From: JAVEVF01 sp034005175
Lineage (GTDB): Bacteria > Actinomycetota > Coriobacteriia > Anaerosomatales > SLCP01
Assembly: GCA_034005175.1 (NCBI GenBank)
Contig: JAVEVF010000010.1
Span: forward strand, 1 to 30,055
Direction of reading: 5' to 3'
Length of the DNA: 30,055 nucleotides
Part shown: piece by piece, positions 21,000 through 29,869 of the stretch
Layout: each line of letters starts with the position of its first letter
How positions within the stretch are numbered: the stretch's first letter is position 1
Position numbers and translations under genes: made by a program
Notes under the pieces: generated by a model
The model's input: the letters and a program-made list of their open reading frames with translations, nothing else
Told to the model about the DNA's origin: nothing
Databases searched by the model: none

Positions 21000-21623
21000 A
21001 TGTCGTACAAGCCCGAGCTCACCAGCCGCCAGCGGCAGATTCTGGACTACATCCGCTCGGAGATTCACCGCCGAGGGTTTCCGCCATCGGTGCGAGAGAT
21101 CGGTGAGGCCGTAGGCCTATCATCATCATCGACGGTGCACTCGCATCTCGCGGCTTTGGAGGAGAAGGGATTCGTTCGCCGCGACCCATCCAAGCCACGC
21201 GCTCTCGAAGTCCTTGATTATCGGGACACCGACCGTGGAATCGACTATGCGTCCGTTCGTGCTGTGCCGTTGGTGGGACAGGTTGCAGCTGGCACCCCTC
21301 TGTTGGCAGCCGAGAACATCGAGGCCACTATGTCTCTGCCTGTTGAGATGGCCGACGAGTCCACCTTCATACTTCGCGTTCGTGGCGACTCGATGATCGA
21401 GGCGGGGATACTCGATGGCGACCATGTGGTGGTGCGCCAGCAGAACACGGCCACCAACGGCGATATTGTGGTGGCGCTCATCGAGGACGAGGCCACCGTC
21501 AAGCGGTTCTTCAGAGAGTCAGATCGTATTCGGCTGCAGCCCGAGAATGCGGCTTTGGAGCCCATCTACGCGCGCGACGTGACGATTCTAGGACGAGTGA
21601 TCGCGCTCTTCCGGCGCATCTGA
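21000..21623 (+). CDS. lexA: SOS repressor LexA
   Basis: The ATG at 21000, with GAGGGAG five bases upstream, gives 207 residues. The N-terminal winged helix (about 1-70) has LTSRQRQILDYIRSEIHRRG, PPSVREIGEAVGLSSSSTVH and LAALEEKGFVRRDPSKPRA. The C-terminal S24 domain has the Ala97-Gly98 cleavage site in QVAAGTP, nucleophile Ser131 in GDSMIEAG and general base Lys168 in ATVKRF. RecA filaments trigger self-cleavage, which releases SOS genes. Four LexA boxes upstream indicate control of lexA itself and of the divergent LysM gene. The 3' end overlaps that of convergent hflX by 36 bases. Confidence 0.98.
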   Translation: MSYKPELTSRQRQILDYIRSEIHRRGFPPSVREIGEAVGLSSSSTVHSHLAALEEKGFVRRDPSKPRALEVLDYRDTDRGIDYASVRAVPLVGQVAAGTPLLAAENIEATMSLPVEMADESTFILRVRGDSMIEAGILDGDHVVVRQQNTATNGDIVVALIEDEATVKRFFRESDRIRLQPENAALEPIYARDVTILGRVIALFRRI

Positions 21624-22976
21624 GGTCATTATATCGTCGCTTGATTCGGCGTCTGCGCGTTCGTGTACGCTCTCCTCTTCGGGCTTGATTGCATACCGTC
21701 TGAACCGAGATGCCACTGACTTTGGAGCGCTAATCACGAGGCGTGTACCTTCAGCCGTGTGACGCTCGCTCACGAGGTGCGTGTGTTCGTGGGCGATGCG
21801 CACGAGCTCCCCGTGGGTGTAAGGCACCAATACCGTCATGGTCATGCTCGTGCGCCCCGCCTCGGTAGCGAGCCGCGAAAGCAGCTCATCAGTACCCTCA
21901 CCACTAACGGCCGACACGAACAGGCCGTCTCGGTAGCGGGCGGCAAGACGAGCGCGCTCATCACTATCGAGTCTGTCGATCTTGTTGAAGACCACGATTC
22001 GCGGGGAGCCATTTGCGCCAATCTCACTCAAGACAAGATCGACCGCAGCCATCTGAGCTTCAGCCTGAGGGTGAGAGGCATCCACGACATGGAGGAGCAG
22101 GTCGGCCTCGTTCACCTCGTCAAGAGTGGACTTGAAGGCCTCCACAAGACCGTGAGGCAACTTGTTGATGAAACCAACAGTGTCGGTGAGCGTGATTTCA
22201 CGACCGTCGGCGAGAGTCAGGCGTCGAGTGGTGGAGTCAAGCGTCGCGAACAACATGTCGTACGCGAGCGCTTCAGCTCCTGTGAGCACATTCAGTAGGC
22301 TGGACTTGCCGGCGTTGGTGTAACCGACGAGCGCCACCCGGTACACCCCACTGGCCGAGCGCGCCTTGCGCTGAGTCGTGCGGGCAGCTGCAACGTGTCT
22401 TAGCTCACGCTTGAGATCTGCGATGCGCCTTCGTGCAAGTCGTCGGTCCGTTTCAAGTTGCGATTCGCCGGCACCAAAGCGCGCACCTCGGCCGCCACCA
22501 AGACGCTCACGCTCGAGGTGCCCCCACATGCCGCGCAAGCGAGGAAGCAAGTACTCGAGCTGAGCAAGTTCGACCTGCAGTTTACCCTCACGGCTCACCG
22601 CATGCATCGCGAATATCTCGAGGATGAGTGCGGTTCGGTCAAGGATGCGGGTATCAGGAACCAGACCTTCGATGTTCACCTGCTGCCGAGGTGTGAGTTC
22701 CTCGTCGAAGATGATGACAGAGACGGACAGGTCATGCGCCATCTGGGCGATCTCGACGGCCTTGCCGCTGCCGATGAATGTGCGCGGATTGGCCTTGTCC
22801 AGCCTTTGGATCGCCGTCGTGGCGACGTCGATTCCCGCCGTGTACGCGAGGCGTTCGAGCTCCGCGAGGGATTCCTCGGCGGGCCATTCACCCGGACCGC
22901 GGTCCACCCCGACCAGAATCGCACGCGGCCTCGAATCATCGCGCTCCCATTCGGGAGGCCGGTTGCGCCCGCTCAT
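21588..22976 (-). CDS. hflX: GTPase HflX
   Basis: The 462-residue GTPase has the HflX N-terminal domain (about 18-120) with FIGSGKAVEIA, FDEELTPRQQVNIE and VLDRTALILEIFA-type sequence. A Gly-rich helical linker, RERLGGGRGARFGAGESQLE, follows. The G domain has G1 GYTNAGKSS, G3 DTVGFINKLPH and G4 NKIDRL. HflX splits or rescues stalled 70S ribosomes under stress. The C-terminal tail (about 430-462) is acidic and Ser-rich and looks disordered. The start (ATG 22976) lies 13 bases after the upstream dapL stop, so the two are probably cotranscribed. The terminal codons overlap lexA on the other strand. Confidence 0.95.
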   Translation of the reverse strand: MSGRNRPPEWERDDSRPRAILVGVDRGPGEWPAEESLAELERLAYTAGIDVATTAIQRLDKANPRTFIGSGKAVEIAQMAHDLSVSVIIFDEELTPRQQVNIEGLVPDTRILDRTALILEIFAMHAVSREGKLQVELAQLEYLLPRLRGMWGHLERERLGGGRGARFGAGESQLETDRRLARRRIADLKRELRHVAAARTTQRKARSASGVYRVALVGYTNAGKSSLLNVLTGAEALAYDMLFATLDSTTRRLTLADGREITLTDTVGFINKLPHGLVEAFKSTLDEVNEADLLLHVVDASHPQAEAQMAAVDLVLSEIGANGSPRIVVFNKIDRLDSDERARLAARYRDGLFVSAVSGEGTDELLSRLATEAGRTSMTMTVLVPYTHGELVRIAHEHTHLVSERHTAEGTRLVISAPKSVASRFRRYAIKPEEESVHERADAESSDDIMTSDAPEERDHSS

Positions 22977-22989
22977 GCGTTTCTCGACC

Positions 22990-24144
22990 TCAGAGCATGG
23001 CCTCGATTCTCGCTATGGCCTCCTGCAACCGATCGTCAGGCGTGGCTAGGCTGATGCGGACATAGCCCTCACCACTCGGCCCGTAGGCGGTGCCTGCAGC
23101 GATGATGACGTTGGCTTCTTCAAGCACCTTCTCGGCAAACTCGGCAGAGTCGTAGCCTTCCGGAACACGTGCCCAGACGAAGATCGTGCCCTTGCACGGA
23201 TGCGCACGCATTCCGATCTTCTCAAGTGCAGGTATCACCATGTCACGCCGACGCTGGTAGAGGGCCGAGAGCTCCTCCACTTCCTGCGGGCCAAGCATGG
23301 CCTCGATGGCTGCATCCTGCACAGCGGTGAACACACCGGAATCGATGTTGGACTTCACGAGGCCAAGCGCCTTGATGGCCACGGGATTGCCAACGGCAAA
23401 GGCGACACGCCATCCCGTCATGCTGTACGACTTCGAACAGCTGAAGAGCTCGATCGCGACGTCTTTAGCGCCAGGTCTTTCGAGGAAGCTCGGCGGCTTG
23501 TACCCGTCAAACCCAATCTCTGAGTAGGCGTTATCGTGTACGACCAGAAGGTCATGCTCGCGAGCAAACGCGATCACGCGATCGAAGTACTCTGGTGTAG
23601 CGATGGCCGAGGTTGGGTTGTTGGGATAGGAGAGGAACATCATCTTGGCCTTGGCGAGCACCTCTGGCGGAGTGGACTCAAAATCCGCGAGGAAGTCGTT
23701 CTCCTCGGTCATGGGCATCCAATGGGTCCGGCCTCCAGCCAGCACACCGCCCCCGTGATAGACAGGATAGCCGCAGCCGGGAACGAGGGTGTAGTCACCA
23801 GGGTCCACGAATGCGAGGAACAGGTGGGCGATGCCTTCCTTCGAACCAATGAGCGCGAGTGTCTCCTCATCGGGGTCGACTGAGACGCCGAACCGGCGGC
23901 GCACCCATTCCGCACAAGCCTCACGGTAGCGCTTTGCGCCCGCATAGCTCGGGTACTGGTGATTGGCCGGGTTTCGGATGGCGGCAGTCATCGCATCCAC
24001 GATGCGGTCAGGCGTGGGCGTGTCCGGATCACCGATGCCGAGCGATATGACATCGATACCCTGCGCCAGCTTCGCCTCCTTCTTCCTGTCGATCTCGGCG
24101 AAGAGGTACGGGGGTAGATCAGCAATTCGATCCGCGGTCCTCAC
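22990..24144 (-). CDS. dapL: LL-diaminopimelate aminotransferase
   Basis: The class I PLP aminotransferase has TADRIADLPPYLFAEIDRKK at the N-terminus, ISLGIGDPDTPTP, then SYPNNPTSA and HDNAYSEIGFDG. The PLP lysine is in SCSKSYSMTGWR, and GEGYVRISLATP lies near the end. These match DapL, which converts tetrahydrodipicolinate directly to LL-DAP. The GTG at 24144 (384 residues) is chosen because the family usually starts here and AAGGGA lies ten bases upstream. An ATG at 24222 would add 26 unconserved residues without a ribosome site. The upstream dapF makes meso-DAP from its product, which supports DapL over other aminotransferases. Confidence 0.88.
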   Translation of the reverse strand: MRTADRIADLPPYLFAEIDRKKEAKLAQGIDVISLGIGDPDTPTPDRIVDAMTAAIRNPANHQYPSYAGAKRYREACAEWVRRRFGVSVDPDEETLALIGSKEGIAHLFLAFVDPGDYTLVPGCGYPVYHGGGVLAGGRTHWMPMTEENDFLADFESTPPEVLAKAKMMFLSYPNNPTSAIATPEYFDRVIAFAREHDLLVVHDNAYSEIGFDGYKPPSFLERPGAKDVAIELFSCSKSYSMTGWRVAFAVGNPVAIKALGLVKSNIDSGVFTAVQDAAIEAMLGPQEVEELSALYQRRRDMVIPALEKIGMRAHPCKGTIFVWARVPEGYDSAEFAEKVLEEANVIIAAGTAYGPSGEGYVRISLATPDDRLQEAIARIEAML

Positions 24145-24306
24145 TGTCAGCCCATCCCTTTCAGGTCGTGTCGTGTCGGTCAAGTGCGATGTGTCTGTCC
24201 TAGACGGCAGTGCATGTGCCATGGTAGCAAAGTAAGCCGCTCAGGTTAGAGGTTGTGGCAAAGCCACGCGGGCACCCCGTGTCGGCCAGATGTGCGGCAC
24301 GATTCG

Positions 24307-25179
24307 CTACGAGGCTGTATCCTCATCGTCTATTGCGACCACACCGCAGAAGACCTCGACTGCAGGCCCTGTCATGAGGACCCGATCATCGTCGTCCCAT
24401 AAGATGCGAAGATCGCCACCAGGCAGTTCGACGGTGACTTCTCGATTGGTGCGGCCGCTTAGTGCGCCTGCTACAGCGGTGGCACACGCGCCCGTGCCAC
24501 AAGCGAGTGTCTCCCCCACCCCGCGTTCCCAAACCCGGAGCCTGATGTGGCGCACCGACAGGAACTGCGCGAACTCCACGTTCGTCTTCGCGGGAAACGA
24601 GCTGTGTGTTTCGATGAGCGGGCCGAGGACGTGAACAGGCGCGGTCTCGACATCGTCAACCCAGAGGACCGCGTGAGGGTTTCCCATCGACAGCGCGGTG
24701 ATGTTGAGTGTGCCCTCCTCGGTATCGAGGGGAGCATCTACGACCCGCTCCCCAGGAAGATCGACAGGAACCTGTGCGGGTGCCAACATCGGCACCCCCA
24801 TGTCAACCGTGGCCTCGTCCATGAGCCCCGCTTCGTCGCGGGTGAATGTCATGGACTTCACTCCGCCGAGGGTCTGCACGCGCGCAGTGCTGGCTTGTGC
24901 AGGCAGAAGCTTGTGATCGACGAGATACTTGGCGAAACAGCGAATCCCATTCCCACACATCTCCGCGGTCGACCCGTCCGCGTTGTAATACATCATGAGG
25001 AAGTGCGCCTCAGAATCAGTGGCGGGGCGCACAAGGATGAGCCCGTCTGCACCGATCCCGAAGTTGCGATCGCAGAGCCACACGACGGCCTCGGGTGCGA
25101 AGTCGAGTTCTTCTGCAAGGTCCTCGATGACGATGAAGTCGTTGCCCAAACCGTGCATCTTCGTGAACTCAAGCAGCAT
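24307..25179 (-). CDS. dapF: Diaminopimelate epimerase
   Basis: The 290-residue protein has the DapF pattern: FTKMHGLGNDFIVIED at the N-terminus, DRNFGIGADGLILV, and the first catalytic cysteine Cys75 in MCGNGIRCFAKY. SMGNPHAVLWVDD and the second catalytic cysteine Cys227 in ACGTGACATAVAG follow. It turns LL-DAP into meso-DAP for lysine and for peptidoglycan, and meso-DAP is the bond cut by the NlpC/P60 enzyme in this window. It lies 18 bases after miaA. The gap to dapL has a small stem, GTGGC-AAA-GCCAC (24254-24266), without a U-tract. Confidence 0.97.
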   Translation of the reverse strand: MLLEFTKMHGLGNDFIVIEDLAEELDFAPEAVVWLCDRNFGIGADGLILVRPATDSEAHFLMMYYNADGSTAEMCGNGIRCFAKYLVDHKLLPAQASTARVQTLGGVKSMTFTRDEAGLMDEATVDMGVPMLAPAQVPVDLPGERVVDAPLDTEEGTLNITALSMGNPHAVLWVDDVETAPVHVLGPLIETHSSFPAKTNVEFAQFLSVRHIRLRVWERGVGETLACGTGACATAVAGALSGRTNREVTVELPGGDLRILWDDDDRVLMTGPAVEVFCGVVAIDDEDTAS

Positions 25180-25197
25180 GAAATGCCCTTTCAGCTC

Positions 25198-26205
25198 TCA
25201 GCAGTGGTCCAGCCGCCACGTCTTCGGTGCGGGTACGCCAGTGGTTACCGCTGGCCCCTTGGATTCTACCAGCCTCACGACATCTTCGAGCACGGAGTCG
25301 AGGTCTGCGTCGGTCATATCGATCCACTGGATTCGAGGATCGGACTTGAACCATGTGAGTTGCCGCTTGGCATATCTCCTGGTCGCTCGCTTGATCGCCT
25401 CGACCGCCTCATCCAAAGGTGCATGGTCTTCGATCACCGGCACGAGTTCCTTGTAACCGATTGCTTGTGCGGCGGTGAGCGCGTCGCGAAAGCCTGCCGC
25501 CAGCAGGGACGTCACTTCGCTGAGGAGACCTGCCGCGAGCATGTCGTCCACACGCTGGTCGATGCGGTCATACAGAAGCTCGCGTGCCATGGTAAGGCCG
25601 ATGAATCTCGCGTCATACACACTTGTACGTCGTTGGAACCCCGCAGCCTGGTCAGCATAGGACTGCCCCTGTGCAACCATCTCAAGTGCGCGGATCGTGC
25701 GTCGCACGTTCGCTGGATGGATGAGGTCGGCCGAGGGAGGGTCAAGCTCTGCCAGACGCTTGTGCAGCCTATCGGCGCCGAGCACAACCGCCTCCTGCTC
25801 GAGAGCAGCCCGCTCAGGTGACTCCACGCTCCCTCCAGGAAAGACCCAGTCATCCAGCGCGGCGCGGACGTACAGACCGGTGCCGCCGCACAGAATCGGA
25901 AGGCGGCCTCTTGCGACGATCTCCTTGATGGCCGAGCGTGCTTCCGCTTGGTAGAGAGCAGCGCTGTAGGGTGTGCCGGGTTCTACCAGGTCGATACAGT
26001 GATATGTGACGGGGCTGCTGTGGTCAGGGGGCTTCGCTGTGCCGACGTCCATGCTGCAGTAGATCTGCATCGAGTCAGCGGATACGATCTCGGCATCGAC
26101 ACGCTGCGCCACTCGCTCGGCGAGTTCGCTCTTGCCCACCGCTGTCGGCCCGACTATGGCGCACACAAAGGTCATCGAGGATGCATCACGCGTAGCGGTC
26201 GACAC
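25198..26205 (-). CDS. miaA: tRNA dimethylallyltransferase
   Basis: MiaA adds dimethylallyl to A37 of tRNAs reading UNN codons. Visible motifs are the P-loop IVGPTAVGKSELAERV, VSADSMQIYCSMDVGTAKP, LCGGTGLYVRAALDD, and the tRNA-binding HPANVRRTIRALE. Near the C-terminus are AQAIGYKELV and RRYAKRQLTWFKSDP. GTG 26205 has GGAG seven bases upstream and overlaps the Memo-AMMECR1 end by 20 bases. ATG 26175 (MTFVCAIVGPT) starts closer to the usual N-terminus but has no ribosome site. Either gives a product of family length (325-335 residues). miaB, acting next on the same base, lies one gene upstream. Confidence 0.95.
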   Translation of the reverse strand: MSTATRDASSMTFVCAIVGPTAVGKSELAERVAQRVDAEIVSADSMQIYCSMDVGTAKPPDHSSPVTYHCIDLVEPGTPYSAALYQAEARSAIKEIVARGRLPILCGGTGLYVRAALDDWVFPGGSVESPERAALEQEAVVLGADRLHKRLAELDPPSADLIHPANVRRTIRALEMVAQGQSYADQAAGFQRRTSVYDARFIGLTMARELLYDRIDQRVDDMLAAGLLSEVTSLLAAGFRDALTAAQAIGYKELVPVIEDHAPLDEAVEAIKRATRRYAKRQLTWFKSDPRIQWIDMTDADLDSVLEDVVRLVESKGPAVTTGVPAPKTWRLDHC

Positions 26206-27562
26206 GGAATCGCTCCAAAGAGCAGGGTTCTGATGGAGAAATGCCCGCCTTCTTCCGCGCGATGTCGACTTGCTCGGCGGAAGAATCAACTCCCTCAAGG
26301 TCCGGCAGGAGCAACCCACGTCGCCAGCCGCATGAAACGATGACACCGTACTGCTCTGGGTCGAGGTCTTCGAACGAGCAGCCCTCCGGCGGATACAGCA
26401 CGTCCACCTTGACATCAAGACGGTCGACCTCGTCGGCGGTTACCGCTGGGAATCGCGGGTCGGCACTCGCCGCCTGGACGGCGTTATGGACGACCTCAGC
26501 TGCCAACGTACGTTGAGTGGGCGCTATCGTGCCGATACAGCCTCTCAGATGGCCGTCGAGATGGAGGCTGACGAACGTGCCAGCACGGACGGGCAAAGAG
26601 GGATCCGAGAGGGTGGATGGCTCAGGCTCCACGCCGTGTTCCACCCATGAGACGATGGCATGTCGTGCGAGGCGCACGAGTTCGTGTTCGGACGACTCGT
26701 CTCTTGGCTGCTCAGTGGTGACCTCGACAGCAGCGCAGCGTCCACCGGAGTCATCCGCATGCTCACGCACAACCGCCACGAGGTAGCCTACTCCCCACGG
26801 CCCTTCATACGACAGGACCTGGACATCACCTTGAGGCATAGCCCCCGAGAGCGCGATGATGGAACGCCAGCCGCACTCGCCTGCCGCATCCGCCAGTGAG
26901 GGATCGATGTGGGCGATGCTGGTGAGTCGGTTGGTGCGCAACAGCTCGACGACTTGCGAATCGAACTCCTGGCCCTTTGCCGAATAGCCTGCTGGCGCAC
27001 GCGGTGTCAAGCGATGGCTGAGGTCTCCGCTTGCAAGAAAGACGATTCGCCGCCCGAGACTCCGTGCGACCTCGGCGACCACTTCACCCAGACGACGGTG
27101 AGCCTCAAGGGACAATCCCGAAAGCGAGATGTTCACGAGAGGATAGGTGCCTTTCGGATCTAAGAAGAGGAGCGGCACAAGCACGCCGTGGTCAAGCACG
27201 CCCGGCTGAAGAGCGCTGTGCCCCGCTCGTGAGCGCGCCGGCAACCCATGCGTGTTTGCTGCTTCGATCAGGCGAGAGGCGAACTCGACATCCGTGCGTG
27301 CAGAGATGGCCGTGCGCGCGGCCCCAAACTGCGCGAGCGTGCCGTGGGTGTCTGGCGCGGTATCGATGACAAACGCATCCCCGAGCGGCGGGCTGTGCGG
27401 GGAGATGACGACGAGAGTATCAGGGGCGAAGTTCGCGACGGCACGGGCGGCATCATGCATGGCTTCGATGGATGCCGCAGTGACATCAGCTTCATCCCCA
27501 CCCACATCGCGCACCATGATAGGCGGGTGTGGTGCAATCACTCCAAGCATCTCTGTGCTCAC
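26186..27562 (-). CDS. Memo-like (LigB/class III dioxygenase fold) and AMMECR1 fusion protein
   Basis: The GTG at 27562, with GAGGAGG five bases upstream, gives 458 residues. The N-terminal half (about 4-265) is Memo/LigB-like: GVIAPHPPIMVRDVGG, DTLVVISPHSPP, GVLDHGVLVPLLFLD and FLASGDLSHRL. The C-terminal half (about 285-455) is AMMECR1: LARHAIVSWV, FVSLHLDGHLRGCIGTIAPT, AVQAASADPRFPAVTADE and GVIVSCGWRRGLLLPDLEGV. These two plus a radical SAM protein form the AmmeMemoRadiSam set found in many bacteria and archaea; its biochemical role is not established here. No matching radical SAM partner is adjacent (miaB is a different family). The gene sits between miaB and miaA, 37 bases after miaB. 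Confidence 0.9.
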   Translation of the reverse strand: MSTEMLGVIAPHPPIMVRDVGGDEADVTAASIEAMHDAARAVANFAPDTLVVISPHSPPLGDAFVIDTAPDTHGTLAQFGAARTAISARTDVEFASRLIEAANTHGLPARSRAGHSALQPGVLDHGVLVPLLFLDPKGTYPLVNISLSGLSLEAHRRLGEVVAEVARSLGRRIVFLASGDLSHRLTPRAPAGYSAKGQEFDSQVVELLRTNRLTSIAHIDPSLADAAGECGWRSIIALSGAMPQGDVQVLSYEGPWGVGYLVAVVREHADDSGGRCAAVEVTTEQPRDESSEHELVRLARHAIVSWVEHGVEPEPSTLSDPSLPVRAGTFVSLHLDGHLRGCIGTIAPTQRTLAAEVVHNAVQAASADPRFPAVTADEVDRLDVKVDVLYPPEGCSFEDLDPEQYGVIVSCGWRRGLLLPDLEGVDSSAEQVDIARKKAGISPSEPCSLERFRVDRYA

Positions 27563-27599
27563 CGACGCCTCCTCAAGACAACGGCACCGCACCAATCGG

Positions 27600-28952
27600 T
27601 CACCGTGTGAGCGATTCAGCTACATCGAGAATGTACCCGCTGAGAAACCAAGTCTGAGCCTCATCGATGGCGACCCGCACAAAACGACCCGTCAAGTCAC
27701 CTGGACGTGCGCCCTCGGGAACAGGGACATGAACGACCTTGTTGCCCTCGCTTCGGCCTGCAAGGATCCCAGAGTCACGCTTCGAGGCTCCTGTGATGAG
27801 CACATTCTGAATACTGCCAACAAGCGCCCGGTTCTTCTCCAGCGCAGAGCCTTGCACAAGTGCCACCAAACGGTCGAAGCGGTCCTGGGCCACTGCACGC
27901 GGGACCATGTCCGTAAACGTTGCTGCAGGCGTCCCTGCACGCGGTGAATAGATGAACGTGAAGGCCTGGTCAAACCGCGCCGCGACGACAAGATTCATGG
28001 TGTCGGTGAAATCCGCCTCGGATTCACCGGGAAAGCCGACGATGATATCGGTGGAAAGTGCGAGGTCAGGGATAGCATAGTACAGACGCTCGACGAGACC
28101 GAGATACGCATCTTTCGTGTAGTGGCGGTTCATCGCGGCAAGAATACGATCAGATCCAGACTGGAATGGCAGGTGAAGAGAGCGCGCAACTGCCGGTAGC
28201 TCAGCAATCGCTCGAATCGTCTCTTCCGACAGATCTTTGGGGTGGCTCGTCGCGAAGCGAATTCGCGGGACACCGGTGGCCGCCACAGCCTTCAGCACTT
28301 CAGCGAATCGGGGAGACCCGTGCAAGTCACGGCCGTAGGAGTTCACGTTCTGGCCGAGCAGCGTGATCTCGACAACACCCTCGGCAACGAGGCGTTCGCA
28401 CTCGGCCACGATATCATTCAGGGACCGTGAGCGCTCGCGGCCGCGAACATGCGGCACGATGCAGTAGGAACAGAAGTTGTCGCAACCGACCGTGATGGGC
28501 ACCCACGCATGCCAGGCATGCTCACGCTTCGTGGGGAGGTCGCTCGTGAACTCCTCCGAGCCATCCAGCACCTCCACCACTGAACGACGGCCTTCACGAG
28601 CAGCATCGATGAGTGTCATCAGATGCGAAAGGTTGTGTGTGCCGAAGACGACGTCCACATGCGGGAGCTGCTCGAGCAGCCTTGCACCATCACGCTGTCC
28701 GATGCAGCCGCCCACAGCGATGATCTGGCCTTGCGGCCGAGCTGTCTTGACGCTTTTCAGCGAGGCGACCTGACCGCGCAATCGCTCGTCGGCGTTCTCA
28801 CGCACACAGCACGTCATGAACACCACGACGTCGGCGTCTTCTGGACGCGTCACCTGCGTCATGTGTGCGTCGGAAAACAGGCCGGCGACACGCTCAGAAT
28901 CATGCTTGTTCATCTGGCATCCGAAGGTGCGGATGAAGTAAGTCTCTCCCAT
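27600..28952 (-). CDS. miaB: tRNA-2-methylthio-N6-dimethylallyladenosine synthase
   Basis: The 450-residue protein has all three parts of the family. The N-terminal MTTase domain has Cys12, Cys48/49 and Cys83 for the auxiliary cluster (TFGCQMNKHDSERV, MTCCVREN, GGCIGQRDG). The radical SAM core has Cys157-x3-Cys161-x2-Cys164 (CDNFCSYC). The C-terminal TRAM domain is at about 380-445. It methylthiolates i6A37 made by MiaA. No Shine-Dalgarno sequence precedes the ATG at 28952. TACACT lies nine bases upstream and could be the -10 of a leaderless transcript. miaB, the Memo fusion, miaA and dapF lie close together on one strand. Confidence 0.96.
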   Translation of the reverse strand: MGETYFIRTFGCQMNKHDSERVAGLFSDAHMTQVTRPEDADVVVFMTCCVRENADERLRGQVASLKSVKTARPQGQIIAVGGCIGQRDGARLLEQLPHVDVVFGTHNLSHLMTLIDAAREGRRSVVEVLDGSEEFTSDLPTKREHAWHAWVPITVGCDNFCSYCIVPHVRGRERSRSLNDIVAECERLVAEGVVEITLLGQNVNSYGRDLHGSPRFAEVLKAVAATGVPRIRFATSHPKDLSEETIRAIAELPAVARSLHLPFQSGSDRILAAMNRHYTKDAYLGLVERLYYAIPDLALSTDIIVGFPGESEADFTDTMNLVVAARFDQAFTFIYSPRAGTPAATFTDMVPRAVAQDRFDRLVALVQGSALEKNRALVGSIQNVLITGASKRDSGILAGRSEGNKVVHVPVPEGARPGDLTGRFVRVAIDEAQTWFLSGYILDVAESLTR

Positions 28953-28989
28953 GGCCGAACGAGTGTAGCACGCACCATGCCGGTGGCTG

Positions 28990-29850
28990 CTAGAGGCCAG
29001 CGCTCCCCTGCTGGGTACGGGCAGCTAAGCCACCCTGACCGGCGTCAAGGAGGGTGGTCAGGATCTCGGACGGCATGTCGAGTTCGCCGAGGGCAGGTCC
29101 AGGCGCGTGCGGACCGTGGTAGTCCGTGCCGCCCGTGACTCGCAAACCGAGACGCCCGGCGAGGTCGCTGTAGTGCGCTCGCTGCTCGGGCGTATGATCC
29201 GGATGGTAGACTTCGACGCCCCACAAACCCTCGGTAGCAAGGGAGCTGATGATGTCATCGACGCCCGTGACACCCGGGTGCGCGAGAACTGGCAGCCCAG
29301 AGGCATTGCGAATCGTCGAAATCACCTCCGAGGGCGCTCGTACGTCTTTGGGTGCATAGAAGGGACGTCCTCGGCCAAGGAGCCTCTCAAACGCGTCAGT
29401 GACATCTGCGGCATATCCGGACTGCACAAGAGAGCGCGCGATGTGAGAACGCCCGACAGCACCATCACCAGACAACTCGCGAACACTCTCGACGGTAATG
29501 CTGTAACCGGCGGTCCGCAGCGTCTCGACGATGCACGTGGCTCGTTCGAGACGCGCTGCCCGCAGAGCTTCAAGATGAGCCCGCAAAGACTCGTCGCGTG
29601 GATTGACGAAATAGCCGAGGATGTGGACATCGCGCCCGTTGTAAGTCGCTGACAGCTCGACGCCCGGCACCACTGTGAGATTCGGTGCTATTTGCGCCGC
29701 TGTGCACAAACCCTCGTGAACGCCGCTGACCGTGTCATGGTCGGTGATGGCGACCGCAGCGAGGTTCTTCGATGCTGCCACACTGACGATCTGCGACGGT
29801 GAGAGCGTTCCATCGGAGGCAGTCGTATGTACGTGCAGGTCGAAGCGCAC
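28990..29850 (-). CDS. PHP-domain phosphoesterase, TrpH/RNase AM-like
   Basis: The GTG at 29850, with AGGAGG six bases upstream, gives 286 residues; a longer frame from 29928 lacks a ribosome site. The protein starts FDLHVHTTASDGTLSP with the metal ligands His6 and His8. Further PHP ligands are in AITDHDTVSGV, VPGVELSATYNGRDVHILGY, LPVLAHPG and TGGTDYHGPH. YciV/TrpH relatives remove phosphate from 3',5'-bisphosphonucleotides and trim RNA 5' ends. The trinuclear metal site looks complete. It follows spoVS by 19 bases and precedes miaB. The exact substrate cannot be read from sequence. Confidence 0.93.
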   Translation of the reverse strand: MRFDLHVHTTASDGTLSPSQIVSVAASKNLAAVAITDHDTVSGVHEGLCTAAQIAPNLTVVPGVELSATYNGRDVHILGYFVNPRDESLRAHLEALRAARLERATCIVETLRTAGYSITVESVRELSGDGAVGRSHIARSLVQSGYAADVTDAFERLLGRGRPFYAPKDVRAPSEVISTIRNASGLPVLAHPGVTGVDDIISSLATEGLWGVEVYHPDHTPEQRAHYSDLAGRLGLRVTGGTDYHGPHAPGPALGELDMPSEILTTLLDAGQGGLAARTQQGSAGL

Positions 29851-29869
29851 GTCATTCCTCCTGCGATCC

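Noticed and set aside
24245..24290. Terminator between dapF and dapL
   Set aside because: GTGGC-AAA-GCCAC is a short stem with no T-rich tail, and the genes look functionally linked.
24547..25821. Open frame of 424 codons on the + strand
   Set aside because: Antisense to dapF and miaA, both with complete motifs; no ribosome site and no family features.
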